64,000 nucleotides of DNA from Romanomermis culicivorax (taxonomy: Eukaryota > Nematoda > Enoplea > Mermithida > Mermithidae). Position numbers and translations under genes: made by a program. Location of the stretch: the NCBI GenBank assembly GCA_963922205.1, contig CAWUHX010000068.1:248001-312000 (forward strand), written 5' to 3'. A model generated the notes under the pieces. The model saw nothing but the letters and a program-made list of their open reading frames with translations, made no database searches and was not told the DNA's origin. This document shows, one piece after another, positions 47,130 to 58,315 of this stretch. Every line of letters begins with the position of its first letter. Position 1 is the stretch's first letter.

Positions 47130-49143
47130 CGTAGAATTAATGATGCTAAATATACGTTATACTTTTCTGGACAATGTTCTACCTTCCAAATTTATTATGA
47201 TCCAATAAGATTTTATGTCGTTCTAAGTACAATTATCACTTCAAAATAATATGTAATATTTGCAAAAATATTCATGCTTTGCAAACCATAAAGCTGTGGG
47301 TTTCTAACAATTTTGCAAACAAGTACTAGATTTTCAATTAAACTTCTCACAGGGACTGAAGACCTGTGCGCATAATCACTCACTTTTGACTGTTTTTCGA
47401 ATAAAACATTTTATAGTCAAAAGGTCGTGTAAACGATTTCGGCAATGCTAACTTTTGTCATTTCCACTTCGCAAGCATGTTATTAAAAAAGGGACTATAG
47501 TCGCACTTGTCAGGGGAGTCGTTTACACTAAAATTAGTAATCAACAATTTCAACTTATTCTATGTCTGATCACAGCAATCATGAATGCTACGAAAATATG
47601 GAAAGATGTATTTGCCAGAATTCGCCCAGAATTCATATGCTCAGAAACAGATCTCATGTTGTTTCCGATCAATTAGTCAGGACAATTCACTGAATTTCAG
47701 AGCTTGATACCTTGGGGAATGTTACAAACGGCTTACAAAGCTAGTAAAAAAGGAATGCTCCTAGAAATTGCGTAGCAGTTTCGAGCTAATCATTGACACA
47801 CTCATAAAACACAGTCTCTCAGACCTCAAGCTCAAAAAAGTGTCATGATGGGTTAAGCCATGAAGAATACGCAGTTTTTTATCTGATTCACATACATTAC
47901 AAACCAAATAATTCCTCCTGAACTTTTAGGACGAAATTCCCCGATCAAAGTACCCCATGTCTGTTCGACTTTTTTTAAAGAAAAAAGGTATTATACATGC
48001 AACACTTGGCTACTGTTGCAAACTTCTTTGAATAACGGAATGCTTAAACGAGATAATTTTTTAAAATACTTAAATGACTTATAGACTGTTTCTCTTGATG
48101 CTTCAAACTATAAATCATTCAATTTGAAATGATAGACTCAGCGAAAACCAAAAAAAGGCAGTTAAATTTTATACGCAATTTCTGCTTAGTGGAAAATTTT
48201 GTGTTGTCCACTGTCGATTTGTACAAAACTGCGTCGATATATGATTGCCACTCGAGAAATTTTGACCATTTAATCAGGTAACTGAAAGAAATTTTTAAGC
48301 TGCTCTGTTTGTCGCCCACTGACGACAAATTTTTTTCATTGATTACAGTAATAAGCTTACAAGTTTTTTCTGTATTAAACTTATTTTCGCGTGGTCGCTG
48401 CCTCGATCATTTCAAAATGAAGTGTATGGTATAACTGAAAAACAAACACTATTCCGTATTTTCGGCAGTTTTCTGCTAAAAGTCTCGTAAGATGAGATCG
48501 GGAGTTCGTGAGGCAACTAACTTCAATAACATTCTTTTACAGTAGATGCATTGTGTGAACGGTTTTGAGGACAATACTTACTTTAACTGATTACGGCAAT
48601 TTTGGTATTGTTATTGTCCATCCACTTAAAACAATACAACTGCATGTCGTATGCCCAAATCCACAGAGGGGCTCGAGCCCTCGACCCTCTGCATACAAGG
48701 CAGGCGCTAACCGAACCACGTGGATGATTCGGAAATTGTGGTTGTAATGATGGTAGTGAGTGCGGGGAATACCGCGTAATGAATAGCCAGATGCACAACT
48801 ACAACATGCACTATAGGCAGTTTTTCTTGAAATGCTTATCCAGTATAAGAATGGAAAGCAAGTACTATTTTATGCCTTTATCATTTCCTATTAAACTCTA
48901 TGTCGAATAAGACTGGAAATTTGTGAGCCTAGTCGAGTAAATCGTTTTAATTTTTGACTCAAAAATTCTACAGTAAATGAGTTGTGTAAACGATTGTTTG
49001 GAGCAGTAAATTTTTTATCATCTTTAAATTTAGAAGCATTTTATAAAAACACTTAATACAATTTACACGCGATAGAAAAACAGCTCCACTTGCTCATCTC
49101 TAATACTTTGTACTACTACTGCATCCTTTTCCATTATTGTGCC
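47130..49143. other. Intergenic with MITE 48811-49056 and a tRNA-like sequence
   Basis: A TATAGTCTG-family MITE copy occupies 48811-49056 (CTATAGGCAGTTTTTCTTGAAATG to TTAGAAGCATTTTATAAAAAC), and a partial copy lies at about 47370-47510. The remaining sequence has no recognised gene. Confidence 0.55.
48659..48725 (-). tRNA. tRNA-like sequence, anticodon TGT (Thr), short D-arm; pseudogene or SINE head
   Basis: On the minus strand a 7-bp acceptor stem ATCCACG/TGTGGAT (one G-T) encloses an anticodon arm CTGCCTTGTATGCAG with TGT in the loop, and a T-arm GAGGG-CTCGAGC-CCCTC. The B-box-like GGGCTCGAGCC is good. Total length is only 67 nt because the D-arm is several bases short, so a functional tRNA is doubtful; a tRNA-derived SINE or pseudogene fits. 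Confidence 0.5.
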
Positions 49144-52100
49144 ATGTATCCGCATAACTACAACATGGGCGCCACAGTTCAAGGCCAATTCGGCCGCGGC
49201 GTCCCACCCGGTGGACGATCAATGGCGCCCGGCGCGATGGCCGGCGTCGGCCTCCCGATGATGGCCGGCGGCAACATCAACGCCCTTTTGGCGCCTTTGT
49301 ACGGACTGGATCGGGCCATCGTTCAGCAACAAGTCGAACCGTTGGAAGTTTTTACGGGCATAGAGACAAACAATCGGTATGTTATTTTCAATACAATGGG
49401 TCAGCCGATCTATTACGCCTACGAGGAAACGCACCCCTTCGCTCTGGCCTATATGGGAAAAAATAGGCCTTTCACCATTCGAATGATCGACGGTTTCGGG
49501 CAACAGGTAAACCCTTGAAATTTGAGACAAACTTTTTTCCCCAGTTACTGTAAGTAATTTGCAATTTCCAAAAATGTTGTAAAATTCAGTGTTTTGAACT
49601 ATTTTCATCCAATTGGAGGTCTTGACCATACCCGAAACTAGTTTAACCTCACCCAAATAGGTGTTCGACCCCATTCAAATAGTTACTTTTCAAAGTGAGT
49701 GACTATTGTTAAAATACCTCAAAAACGCATAAATTTATATATCAATAGATAGATCTAGTTGGAATCTAATCAAAAATATGTCGTAAAATAGTGTAACTTC
49801 GTTTTTCACGGATCTTTGTATGGTTAAAGTTGGGTTAAAATTTGGTTGATCTTCCCCAGATTTTCTCTAGTGCCCGGTATGTAATGTCTCTTTTTTGGGG
49901 ATAGCGATTTTTGTAGCAGTTTTTCCACTCGGTAAAATCGTATTATGAGCAGATCTTCGTTTCGAATTTTGATCGCCGTTGTGTGGTAAACTGTAATTTT
50001 GCTGCGAAATGTTTAGGACAGCCCTATACTATGTTTTTCTTGAAATGCTCGTAAATAATAATAGTGGAAAACAAATACTATTTTATATTTTCAGTATTTT
50101 CTACTAAACTATAAGCCATATAGAACTAAAAGTTTGTGAGCACATCTAATTTACTTTTGAAAATGTTTAGAAGAAAAAATTGTATCGTAAAAGCTCTGTG
50201 TAAACGATTTCGACGACATTGCTAATTTTAGTCGTTTTTCGATTAACAATCATGTTATAAAAAGCAAACTATAGTTACTCTATTTCCAGTGTCCAAACCA
50301 CTGTTTTTGGTTCACTACCTACGTAGTCTATTTTATGCAAATAGTTATTTAGCGAACGTCTTACTGTAAGAGTACTTTAAAGCTGAGACAGTAAGCCTCT
50401 TGACCTTCAGGGGGAAGACATCCATTGAAATCGCTGAGCAGAAAATTAACCTGCATCATGAGCTGAAATCTTTTTTCTCAGTTTGTTCGCCTAACTGCCA
50501 CGGTCAACTCGAGAAAAGAAGGCATCCCTATAAGCAGGTTGTTATTTATATTTGCATAAATATCTTTTTGCGCGCCGAGGCTCATTTGGAAAAAACAGGC
50601 TAGGAGAAAACGATTTTTTCATTTCCCCCAAGCATTTTATGTTTTGGCACATGATAATAATTTAATGTTAGAATTGAATTGCAGCAAATAGCAACAAGAA
50701 AAAATTGGTTAAATTTGACACGCAATTCTGACATAGTCGAAAACTTCATTCTGTAGGAAAAATATTACGTATACATTTTTTCCTGACAAAGAGGATTCCA
50801 AAATTTAAAAAAGCAACATCATGCTTATCCCTTATTGTTTTAGATGGAACTGTGTCGACATAACTATAGTCTGTTTCTTATAAAATGCTTCTAAATAGAA
50901 AAGTGACACAAATCAGTACTGTGGTCGAAATTGTTTACATAAAGTTTTTACTGTAAAATCTTTCACTCGAAAAATTGGTAAAGGTTAGCTCAGTATGCTC
51001 ACAAATTTCCAGTCCTGCATGATATATTGTTTATCAGAAAATCGCAAAAATCTGAAATACTACTTGCTTTCCACTTTCATTATTTGGAAGCATTTTAAGA
51101 AAAACAGATTATACATTTGACCAGATTGCTGAATAAAATTTTCAGTCTATCTGTTGGTCGCTAGTGGAGGAGGAAATTTTTCTCATTGATTACAGTAATA
51201 AGCTTACTTTTTTCCAAGCTGAAGGTCATAGGTTAGCTCCATATGCCATTTCAAAATAAATAGACTATAGTTTGCAGCGAATTTTCAAATTCAGTTAACC
51301 ATTTTCAGAATTATGGTCGGTGAGATTCTTCATTCAAAATAGCAAATGTTGATACTCAATACAATGTCACAAATCTTAAATTATTTTAGGTCAGATGTCC
51401 AATAGCTGTGTTTTCGGGAGAACTTCATTCAAATCTCCCAAATTTGATGAAATCTTGATCATAGAGTGTAGAATTTAGCACGTCCTTGTCCATCCAACAG
51501 ATGTATGATGTAAAAATTTCCTTGTTATACCACAGCTAATTGCCATCTTGCTGAATTTGTTTCTCAAATTTTTTGTAACTGTTTTAGTGCCACAGTAATG
51601 TGGACCTGTTATCTGTTTTTTAAAAAATGCTTCCAAATGTGACACAAATCAGTACTGTCGTCAAAAAAGTTTACGTAGAGCTTTTATGCTAAAGTTTTTC
51701 ATTCAAAAAATTGTTAAAGATGAGGTCAGTATGCTCAGAAATTTCCAGACCTACATGATATATTGTTCATTAAAGAATCGCGAAAATCTGAAATACTACT
51801 TGCTTCCCATTTCCATTCTGTAGAAGCATTTCAAGAAAAACGGACTATAAAAATAAAAATATGGTAAAAAGTCCAGTGGATCAACTCACTATACTGACTT
51901 ATCAAAAAATTTTCATTATTCTTATCTAAAAAGGAATTCAAGTCCAATATGATTGAGCCCATCGCATGACGTTAAATTGTTTTTTTCTATGAAAGATACT
52001 GTTTTTCCTAGATCATGATGGTCAATTCCAGCGTAGCCACTTTATCGAGGCAAGTTATGGTTCAAATCCCGGTAGGCCGACCAATGGCCGTCATTCAAAC

Positions 52101-52691
52101 GGAGTTCGGCTCATTTATACCGTCCTTTTTCGTCAACGACCTTTACGGTCGTATGATGTTTACTGTAAGTATCGTAGTTTGTGAAGTTTTACGTTGATAC
52201 AGTTAGGGAGAAGAAATATTCTTCTAGATTTTTGTTCCATGTAAAATCCTATTGTGAAATTTTTCCTCATATTCAGAATATGAGGGTATTCTTACTTGAT
52301 CACTGTATTAGATGTGATTTGCTTCTACAGTAGATAATTTACTTCTGATTTGTGAATTTTTTGAAAACGATTTTGCGAGCCGCAATGACTTTCTGGCTTT
52401 CCCAGACTTACTGTAAAATTTGTGTCAAAAATTTCTTGCGTTCCTCAGATACGAAGCCCTATGAACGCTCTCAACGGCGGCATGGCCGCCCTCGTCAATT
52501 TTCATGTACTTTCGGGCGACCAAATGTCTATGGTCGGCATGATCAGCAAAACTTACGACGGCATGTTTAGAGCCTTATACACAGACGCCGATACTTTTTG
52601 GGTCAGTTTCCCGCCAACGATGGATCCGTCAATGAAAGCTATGCTTATCGCAGCGACTTTTGTAGTCGATTTCACATTCTATGAAAATTAG
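49144..52691 (+). CDS. Phospholipid scramblase family protein, three exons, 252 aa, no cysteine
   Basis: Membrane protein of the PLSCR family, proposed to move phospholipids between leaflets in response to calcium. Exons: 49144-49506, 52012-52164, 52449-52691 (759 nt, phase 0 junctions). A Gly/Pro/Met-rich N-terminus (residues 1-50) precedes VEPLEVFTGIETNNRY, RPFTIRMIDGFGQQ, a GRPMAVIQTEFGSFIPSF middle, KTYDG..RALYTDADTFWVSFP (matching the family's DADNF calcium segment) and a C-terminal hydrophobic stretch MLIAATFVVDFTFYEN. The Cys clusters that are palmitoylated in mammalian scramblases are replaced by non-Cys residues, and no Cys occurs anywhere. Intron 1 (2.5 kb) holds three TATAGTCTG MITEs. 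The start ATG at 49144 was chosen because upstream codons are hydrophobic and non-homologous. Confidence 0.93.
50025..50274 (-). mobile_element. TATAGTCTG-family MITE (scramblase intron 1)
   Basis: CTATACTATGTTTTTCTTGAAATG at the left, ATGTTATAAAAAGCAAACTATAG at the right; inverted relative to the next two copies. Confidence 0.85.
50865..51113 (+). mobile_element. TATAGTCTG-family MITE (scramblase intron 1)
   Basis: TATAGTCTGTTTCTTATAAAATGC ... GGAAGCATTTTAAGAAAAACAG; about 249 bp with GACACAAATCAGTACTGT and TACTACTTGCTTTCCACTTT inside. Confidence 0.92.
51609..51849 (+). mobile_element. TATAGTCTG-family MITE (scramblase intron 1)
   Basis: TTATCTGTTTTTTAAAAAATGC ... AAGCATTTCAAGAAAAACGGACTATA, same orientation and interior as 50865-51113. 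Confidence 0.9.
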
Positions 52692-53530
52692 ACTCCGAAA
52701 TGATGCAACACATTCAATAGTTAACTCGACATGAATTATGAATTGTTCTACTGACCCGTTGGCAATGTCTTGCTGTTTTATCGCCTTGTTTCTGAAATTT
52801 CAGAATTTTTATATTTTCAATCCCTACTACCGTTGTTTCTTGATCTTGTCACTTCTTGGGGTAGGAAAAATTACAAAAAAGAATTTCGTTCAGTCATCAT
52901 CCATGACAAACAGAAATCCTCTCGAGTAGCAGAAATGTCAGAAATAAATTTCTCCCATAAAATTCCTTATCTCCAATTTCGACTGTTCATATTTTATATA
53001 TCTTACGTCCATGTTTATCACATGGACGTAAGATCAACACGAAAAATTAAAAAAAATTTCATTGTGATTAATGGAAAAATTTCTCCTTTATCGACAAACA
53101 GTCCAATTTCACATTTCTTTGAAAAGCCTTGTTCATCTACTGGCATTCAGATGTCAACAGTTCGATCCGAGTCAAAAGCGGATGAACTTACCATTTTTTC
53201 ATGATTTTTGACCGACCTCGTTATTGTTGTTAGGAAATTCAGTTTTTTCAACAGTATAAAGTTATTCACTACGGCATAATTGTTAGTTGCATTGAACTAT
53301 CCACCATTTCAAGGGAAATAGGCAGCCCAATAATGACGCCAATTTGAGCTTTTGATTCATTGTGAAACTACGAGAAGTGTGCTCCTTGAACAGAAAAGTT
53401 GTTGGTTCCTGACTGATATTCGTCGGTTTTTGTGTCGGCAGCTAAGTTCTTAGCGTACCAAGTCTTCTACAGTAAAGAGTACGCCGAACCGTAATTTCGA
53501 TCGCGCGACGGCCGCGCCGCACCGCCAGGC
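52692..53530. other. Intergenic downstream of scramblase, contains a perfect hairpin
   Basis: Nothing coding recognised. A 14-bp perfect inverted repeat lies at 53000-53034. The end (53490-53530) is a GC-rich patch next to a hAT-like terminus. Confidence 0.45.
53000..53034. other. Perfect 14-bp stem hairpin
   Basis: ATCTTACGTCCATG and its exact complement are separated by TTTATCA. It lies about 310 bases after the scramblase stop codon. No further function can be read from sequence. Confidence 0.85.
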
Positions 53531-53681
53531 CAGTGTTTTTTTGCGCCAAAACAGCGTTTTTTTGTGCACAGACATTTGTGCTAATTGGCACAAGAGGCCA
53601 AAAAAATTTGTGCCAATGGCACAAAAAATTTTTTTTAACTAGAGACATAACTGAAAACTGCGGAAAAGTTTTAGGCCAAGC

Positions 53682-53904
53682 CATACCTGTACTTGGGAGG
53701 GGGGGGGGGTTGGGGGGGGGGGTGGCCAACCCAGTACCCAAAATGATTTCCCCCCACCCCAGTTGGGAAAAAATTAAAAAAATTTGCCAAAAAGTGTATG
53801 TTTTTTGGCCTTTTTTGGGAAAAATTTCGACTTTTTCCTACTCCCCCCCCCAAAATTTCGGATTTACCCCCCCCCCCCAACTGGTCGGAGGTCTTACAGG
53901 TATG
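53682..53904 (-). mobile_element. G-tract MITE copy 4, perfect 8-bp TSD
   Basis: 223 bp with exact termini CATACCTGTA and TACAGGTATG, flanked by GGCCAAGC (53674-53681 and 53905-53912). Inverted relative to the other copies. Confidence 0.94.
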
Positions 53905-54199
53905 GGCCAAGCATACCTGTAAGACCTTCGACCAGTTGGGTGGGGGCACTGTTTTTTCCCCAAATCGTGCTTTTTCGGGAAAAAAAATCGGAAAAGGGAA
54001 AAAAATTTTGGGCTCTTTCCCCATTTGGGGAAGAAAATTTTGGGGATCGGATACAGAAAAAATGTATTTTGGTGCATTTTAGATAGAAGGTCATAATCTC
54101 AAAATTTTCCGGCGCTTCGCGCCGATTATAACTTTAATAATCATTATTATGCATTACTAACCCCTGGCGCGGCTTTTAGCATGTATACCTTCATTTATG

Positions 54200-56232
54200 A
54201 ATGAATGAATGAAATAATGAATGGATTTATTACTTGCATTAGAAAAAATAAACAACGATGACAGTCAATGGAAATAAATATGATTTGAGCGGTAATTATA
54301 AGAAAAGAAAAAAAAATACAAAATTGTTAATAGTAAACAAAATGCGAAAAAACCATATTAAAGATGTGACGATAGGCGAAAAATGATTACAGTATAAATC
54401 ATGCTGCAAGTAACAGGGAGCGCAGGTTACTATGCGTAACAGAACTAACGCGCCCCCCAAGATACCTTGAAAAATCTATTTTTGACACCATAGTTTTAAA
54501 GGCCTGTAGATTGGAAGAACTAATAACATCATTTGGGATGTCGTTCCATATGTTTACATATCTGTTGGAGAAATCATAAAGCCTTGCATTTGTTTTGGCT
54601 TTACCAGTAATCAGTTTGTAGTCATTTTTACGGCGAGTACAGTCAGAACTGCTGCTAATGAAAAAATCTGATGGTTTAAGGCAGGATTGGTTCTTAAAGA
54701 TTTGGAACATGAGATTTAATGCAGATAACAGTCGACGAACTTCTAGGCGTTCTATACCCAACTTTGATAAGCGCTGGTCTGGTCATAGGAAAGTTCACAC
54801 TTAAAACCAAAAATTCGCTTAGTAAACCTCCTCTGAACATTTTCAACTAAGTCGATATCAGAAGCATAATAGGGATTCCAAACAGTGGAACAATACTCTA
54901 ATATTGGTCTGACATAAACTGTAAAGGCACGGATAAGATTAGAGGCGTTACGAGAAGTAAATGTTTTCATTATCAAATAGCTCCGTTGGTAAGCCTTTTT
55001 AATTATATGATTGAGGTGATCCCTGAAATTTAAATTTTGGGAGATAAGTATACCAGGATCTCTAACGTGGATTGTTGCCGGGAATAACAGAATTACCCAT
55101 TGTGTAATTGTATTTTGGATTTGAAGAACCCAAATATAGAACAGTACTTTTTTCAGCAGAAATTTCTAATTACCATTTTTTGGACCAACCAAAAATTTGA
55201 TCAAGATCATCTTCGAGGATACGTTTGTTTCTGGAACAATTAAAGATCTTAACATTATCAGCAAAAAGATAGATATCAGATTTTAGATTGTCAGGGAGAT
55301 CATTGATGATCTTGATGCTGTCACTGAAATGAAAGATCTTGGTGTTTATGTTGATAAAAAACTCAGTTTTGTTCCGCACTGTGATTACATGATCAAGAAG
55401 GCTTCTAGGGTATCAAATCTAATTTTTAAATGTTTCAACTCAAATATAAATGAATTGAAAATCAGGGCATTTAAAACTTATGTTCGCCCAATCCTTGAGT
55501 ATGGTAGTCCTATTTGGAATCCTTCTCTAATGGGTGAAATACAAAGGGTAGAGAAAGTTCAGAGGTGGTTCACAAAACGATTATATGGTTTTAACTCTAG
55601 GAATTATCAAGAAAGATTGGAGTCCGCCAGTCTGCATTCTCTTGAATTTAGGAGAACTATAACTGATTTGTGCTATGTTTATTCTATAATCTGTAACAGC
55701 ATTCTGGACTCAAATAATTTTTTTGTTTACAGTAAATTTAATTATCGTACATATTAACAATCCATATAAATTATATAAGACAAAATTTCGTACACGATTA
55801 CTTGAAAAAGATTTTTGTAATAGATATATTGATACGTGGAATATGTTATCTAGTCATGTTACATCTGCCGTTAATGTTCATGTATTTAAAAAACGATGCA
55901 TTGCATTTTTGAGCTTATATCCGCGCGATACTAATCGCCTTTAAGCTCGTGATAATATATTTTTTTTTTCTTTATTCTTTTGTGAATGTATTTTTTCTAA
56001 TGACGAATAAACTATTCTTTCTTTCTTTCTTAATAACAAGAAAAGTGTAGGACCTAGAACACTACCCTGAGGAACACCACTAGAGACGGGAGCAAACTGA
56101 GAAGTGACATTATTGATACAGACTCTCTGGGTCCGAGTTAAGAGGAAATCTAAGATACACTTTTCAAGAAAGCCTGAGATACCATACAAGGTTTTCAATT
56201 TAAGCATCAATTTTTTGTGAGAAACGGGTCAA
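54200..56232 (-). mobile_element. 5'-truncated non-LTR retrotransposon (CR1/L2-Jockey-like), interrupted
   Basis: On the minus strand reverse transcriptase motifs run in order: SSGVPQGSVLGPTLFLL (about 56090), INDLP and the metal-site box FADN (expected FADD; about 55260), DLDQIFGWSKKW, then the C-terminal region YVRPILEYCSTVWNP and NVQRRFTKRIFGF (about 54850) to a stop at 54399. The 3' end carries a TTCA-type tail (54200-54225). Stops and frameshifts make it inactive. The host family D copy 1 has the empty site near 17429. Confidence 0.9.
55307..56034 (+). mobile_element. Second LINE 3' fragment, inserted inverted in the first
   Basis: Plus-strand KDLGVYVDKKLSFVPH, TYVRPILEYGSPIWNP and EKVQRWFTKRLYGFN are the C-terminal part of a related LINE ORF, ending near 55944 with the final stop and a 3' tail CTTTCTTTCTTTCTT at about 56016-56031. 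It splits the minus LINE between GPTLFLL and INDLP; joining the flanks restores that frame. Confidence 0.88.
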
Positions 56233-57180
56233 ATCATATAATCTATAATAGTTTTCATCATCTTGAACGTATTATCTCATGTTTTCATTGGTAATCTTCA
56301 ATATTTTATCATGATATTTAATGAAGATTCGCATTTTTTTAGAAAGATCAATACGTCAAGTCTCTAAGCTTTTTGATGCAATTATTTCTTTTCTAACGTA
56401 AAATCAATTCAAATGCTTCATGGAAATATCTTTCGGAAATTTATACTCTGCTTACTCATATATTTTCGACCAAGTATGAGAGTTTACAAATAAATTATAC
56501 TGGTTTTAAAATTTTTCAAGTAAAATTCTAGAAATTACGACTTTTGAACACAAAATTCAAATCTAATTCTTGAAATAAACGTTCGGAAAATTGATTTTCC
56601 AGCGTCGCAGAATATCAATACCTAAAAAATTTTTCCGGCGCCGGTAAAGTTAACATCCCTTTTGGGTTCTCACCTGTCATCATAGAGAACTTAACCATCG
56701 ATTTCTCATGTAATTCAAAGTCACTATGCTTTTGGATGGTTTGTTTGAAAGTTTGTTCCTATGCTTGTAGATTAAACTTTGAACTCGAAAATTTCAATTT
56801 TTTCCTCAATTTTAATGAATTAACGGGTCTGAAAACACCAGAAGGCTTGAGAAATCTCAAAAACACGTAAATAAAGCGTCTGTGAGCATTTTTAAGCGAA
56901 AAAAACGACTTCGGGAAAATGGAGAAAAAAATTTTGATCCCTTTCCATATTTGGGGAAAAGGCCCGGGGGAAAAACAGTGGTTGGGAGGGGGGGGGGGTA
57001 GAAAAAAAGTCGAAATTTTTCCCAAAAAATGCCAAAAAACATACACTTTTTGGCAAACTTTTTAAATTTTTTCCAAACTGGGGGGTTGGGGGGGTTGGAT
57101 GATTTTGGGTACAGGGTTGGTTAATTTGGGAGGGTCCCCCCCCCCAAGTACAGGTATAGCCAAAAGTTTGATAAAAAGTT

Positions 57181-58315
57181 AAGGTAAAGTGGGGTGACTT
57201 TGATCAGGGGCACCGTTTTTTTCCTCGAAGATTTTTTCCACATGAGAACCGGACCCAAAATTTTTTTCCTCATTTTCCAAAAATTTTCCTCATTTTTAAA
57301 AACATTTATGTGGCTACGGGTGTTTTTTTATGCATTTTAGGAGCATACATTTGTAGTCAGAAACCTGCAAAAATGAGGACAAAAATTGAGAAAATTCTGG
57401 TTATGTTAGTCGAAAAGAGCTCATGAGGAATATATTGGTATTCTATAGGAGCGGATAAAGCAATTTAACGATAGAGTTCTCATGAATATATCCGCTATCA
57501 ACATTTCTGTGATTCCGATTAGAATCATCTAATTTTATTTAATTCTTGGTCCGGCGCGGAGCGCCTTTTTGGATTTTCACTTTCTAAAACGCTGGAAAAT
57601 GAACGTTCATAACGTTCGGAAATAAATTAAAATCAGACGGATGAAGTGTAATTTGCTCCCAATTCCGGCGCGCAGCGCCGGAAAAATTTTTGGGTTTTTA
57701 TATTCAAAAACGCTGAAAAATAAATCTCTCCAACAGATAATTCGTGAACAAAAGTTTTAAAATCGCAGTCTAGAATGATGCCTTGAATTTCCACTTTCAA
57801 TAAACGCATAAGTTCAGATTGCAAACGTTTAAAAAATTCCAATCATCGAGAGAAAAAATTGAGAAAATTGATGAAAAATCTCTCTTTTCGGCGACATAAT
57901 TGACTGTAAACGATTAGAAAATGAAACGAGCTAGCTTGATTGATAGAAACTGTTGAGCATTAATTAGTAAGTCGAAGTAGATATGCTAACGGCCGCGCCT
58001 GATAGAATATAGTTATCATTATACCCATGACCGGCGCGAAGCGCCGAAAAATTTTGAGATTTTGACCTTTTAAAGTCAACCAAAACGCATCTTTTCGGTT
58101 AAGAGTTCCCTAAAATTTTTTCCACAATGAAAACCATTACCCAAAATTTTTTTCCTCAAAAGACCCCATTTGAGGGGAAAAAACGGTGATCAGGGGCGAC
58201 TTTGATCAGAGTGTCTACACAGCAGAAGTGACCTGTTGATCTCAAATAGTTATCAAATGCCATTCTCTGATCAAAGTCGCTCCTTATCATAGTCACCTCA
58301 CTTCACCTTATATTG
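57181..58315. mobile_element. Palindromic MITE copy 2, split by a hAT-like element
   Basis: Left arm AAGGTAAAGTGGGGTGACTT (57181) and right arm CAAAGTCGCTCC...CACTTCACCTTA (58315) match 19173-19352; the 978-bp insert separates them. Confidence 0.88.
57211..58188. mobile_element. 978-bp hAT-like element (TIR CACCGTTTTTTTCCTC), perfect TSD
   Basis: Flanked by ATCAGGGG on both sides (57203-57210, 58189-58196). Ends CACCGTTTTTTTCCTC and GAGGGGAAAAAACGGTG. Three GC hairpin cores at about 57550, 57665 and 58030. No transposase. Colinear with 60058-61012. Confidence 0.92.

Larger units (their letters stand above)
53947..56981. mobile_element. hAT-like family D, copy 2, interrupted by a LINE
   Basis: Ends CACTGTTTTTTCCCC and GGGGGAAAAACAGTG with CCCCATTTGGGGAAG palindromes. 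The interior equals 17156-18436: GGCGCGGCTTTTAGCATGTATACC, then the LINE at about 54200-56232, then ATCTATAATAGTTTTCATCATC onward. No transposase. Confidence 0.8.
53913..57158 (+). mobile_element. G-tract MITE copy 5, split by family D copy 2
   Basis: The left part 53913-53946 (ATACCTGTAAGACC..CGACCAGTTGGG) and right part 56982-57158 (GTCGAAATTTTTCCCAAAAA ... CAAGTACAGGTAT) together form one MITE. The intervening 3.0 kb is family D copy 2. Confidence 0.85.

Noticed and set aside
54399..55944. Two separate host genes on opposite strands
   Set aside because: Both are C-terminal LINE reverse-transcriptase ORF fragments, nested and with stops.
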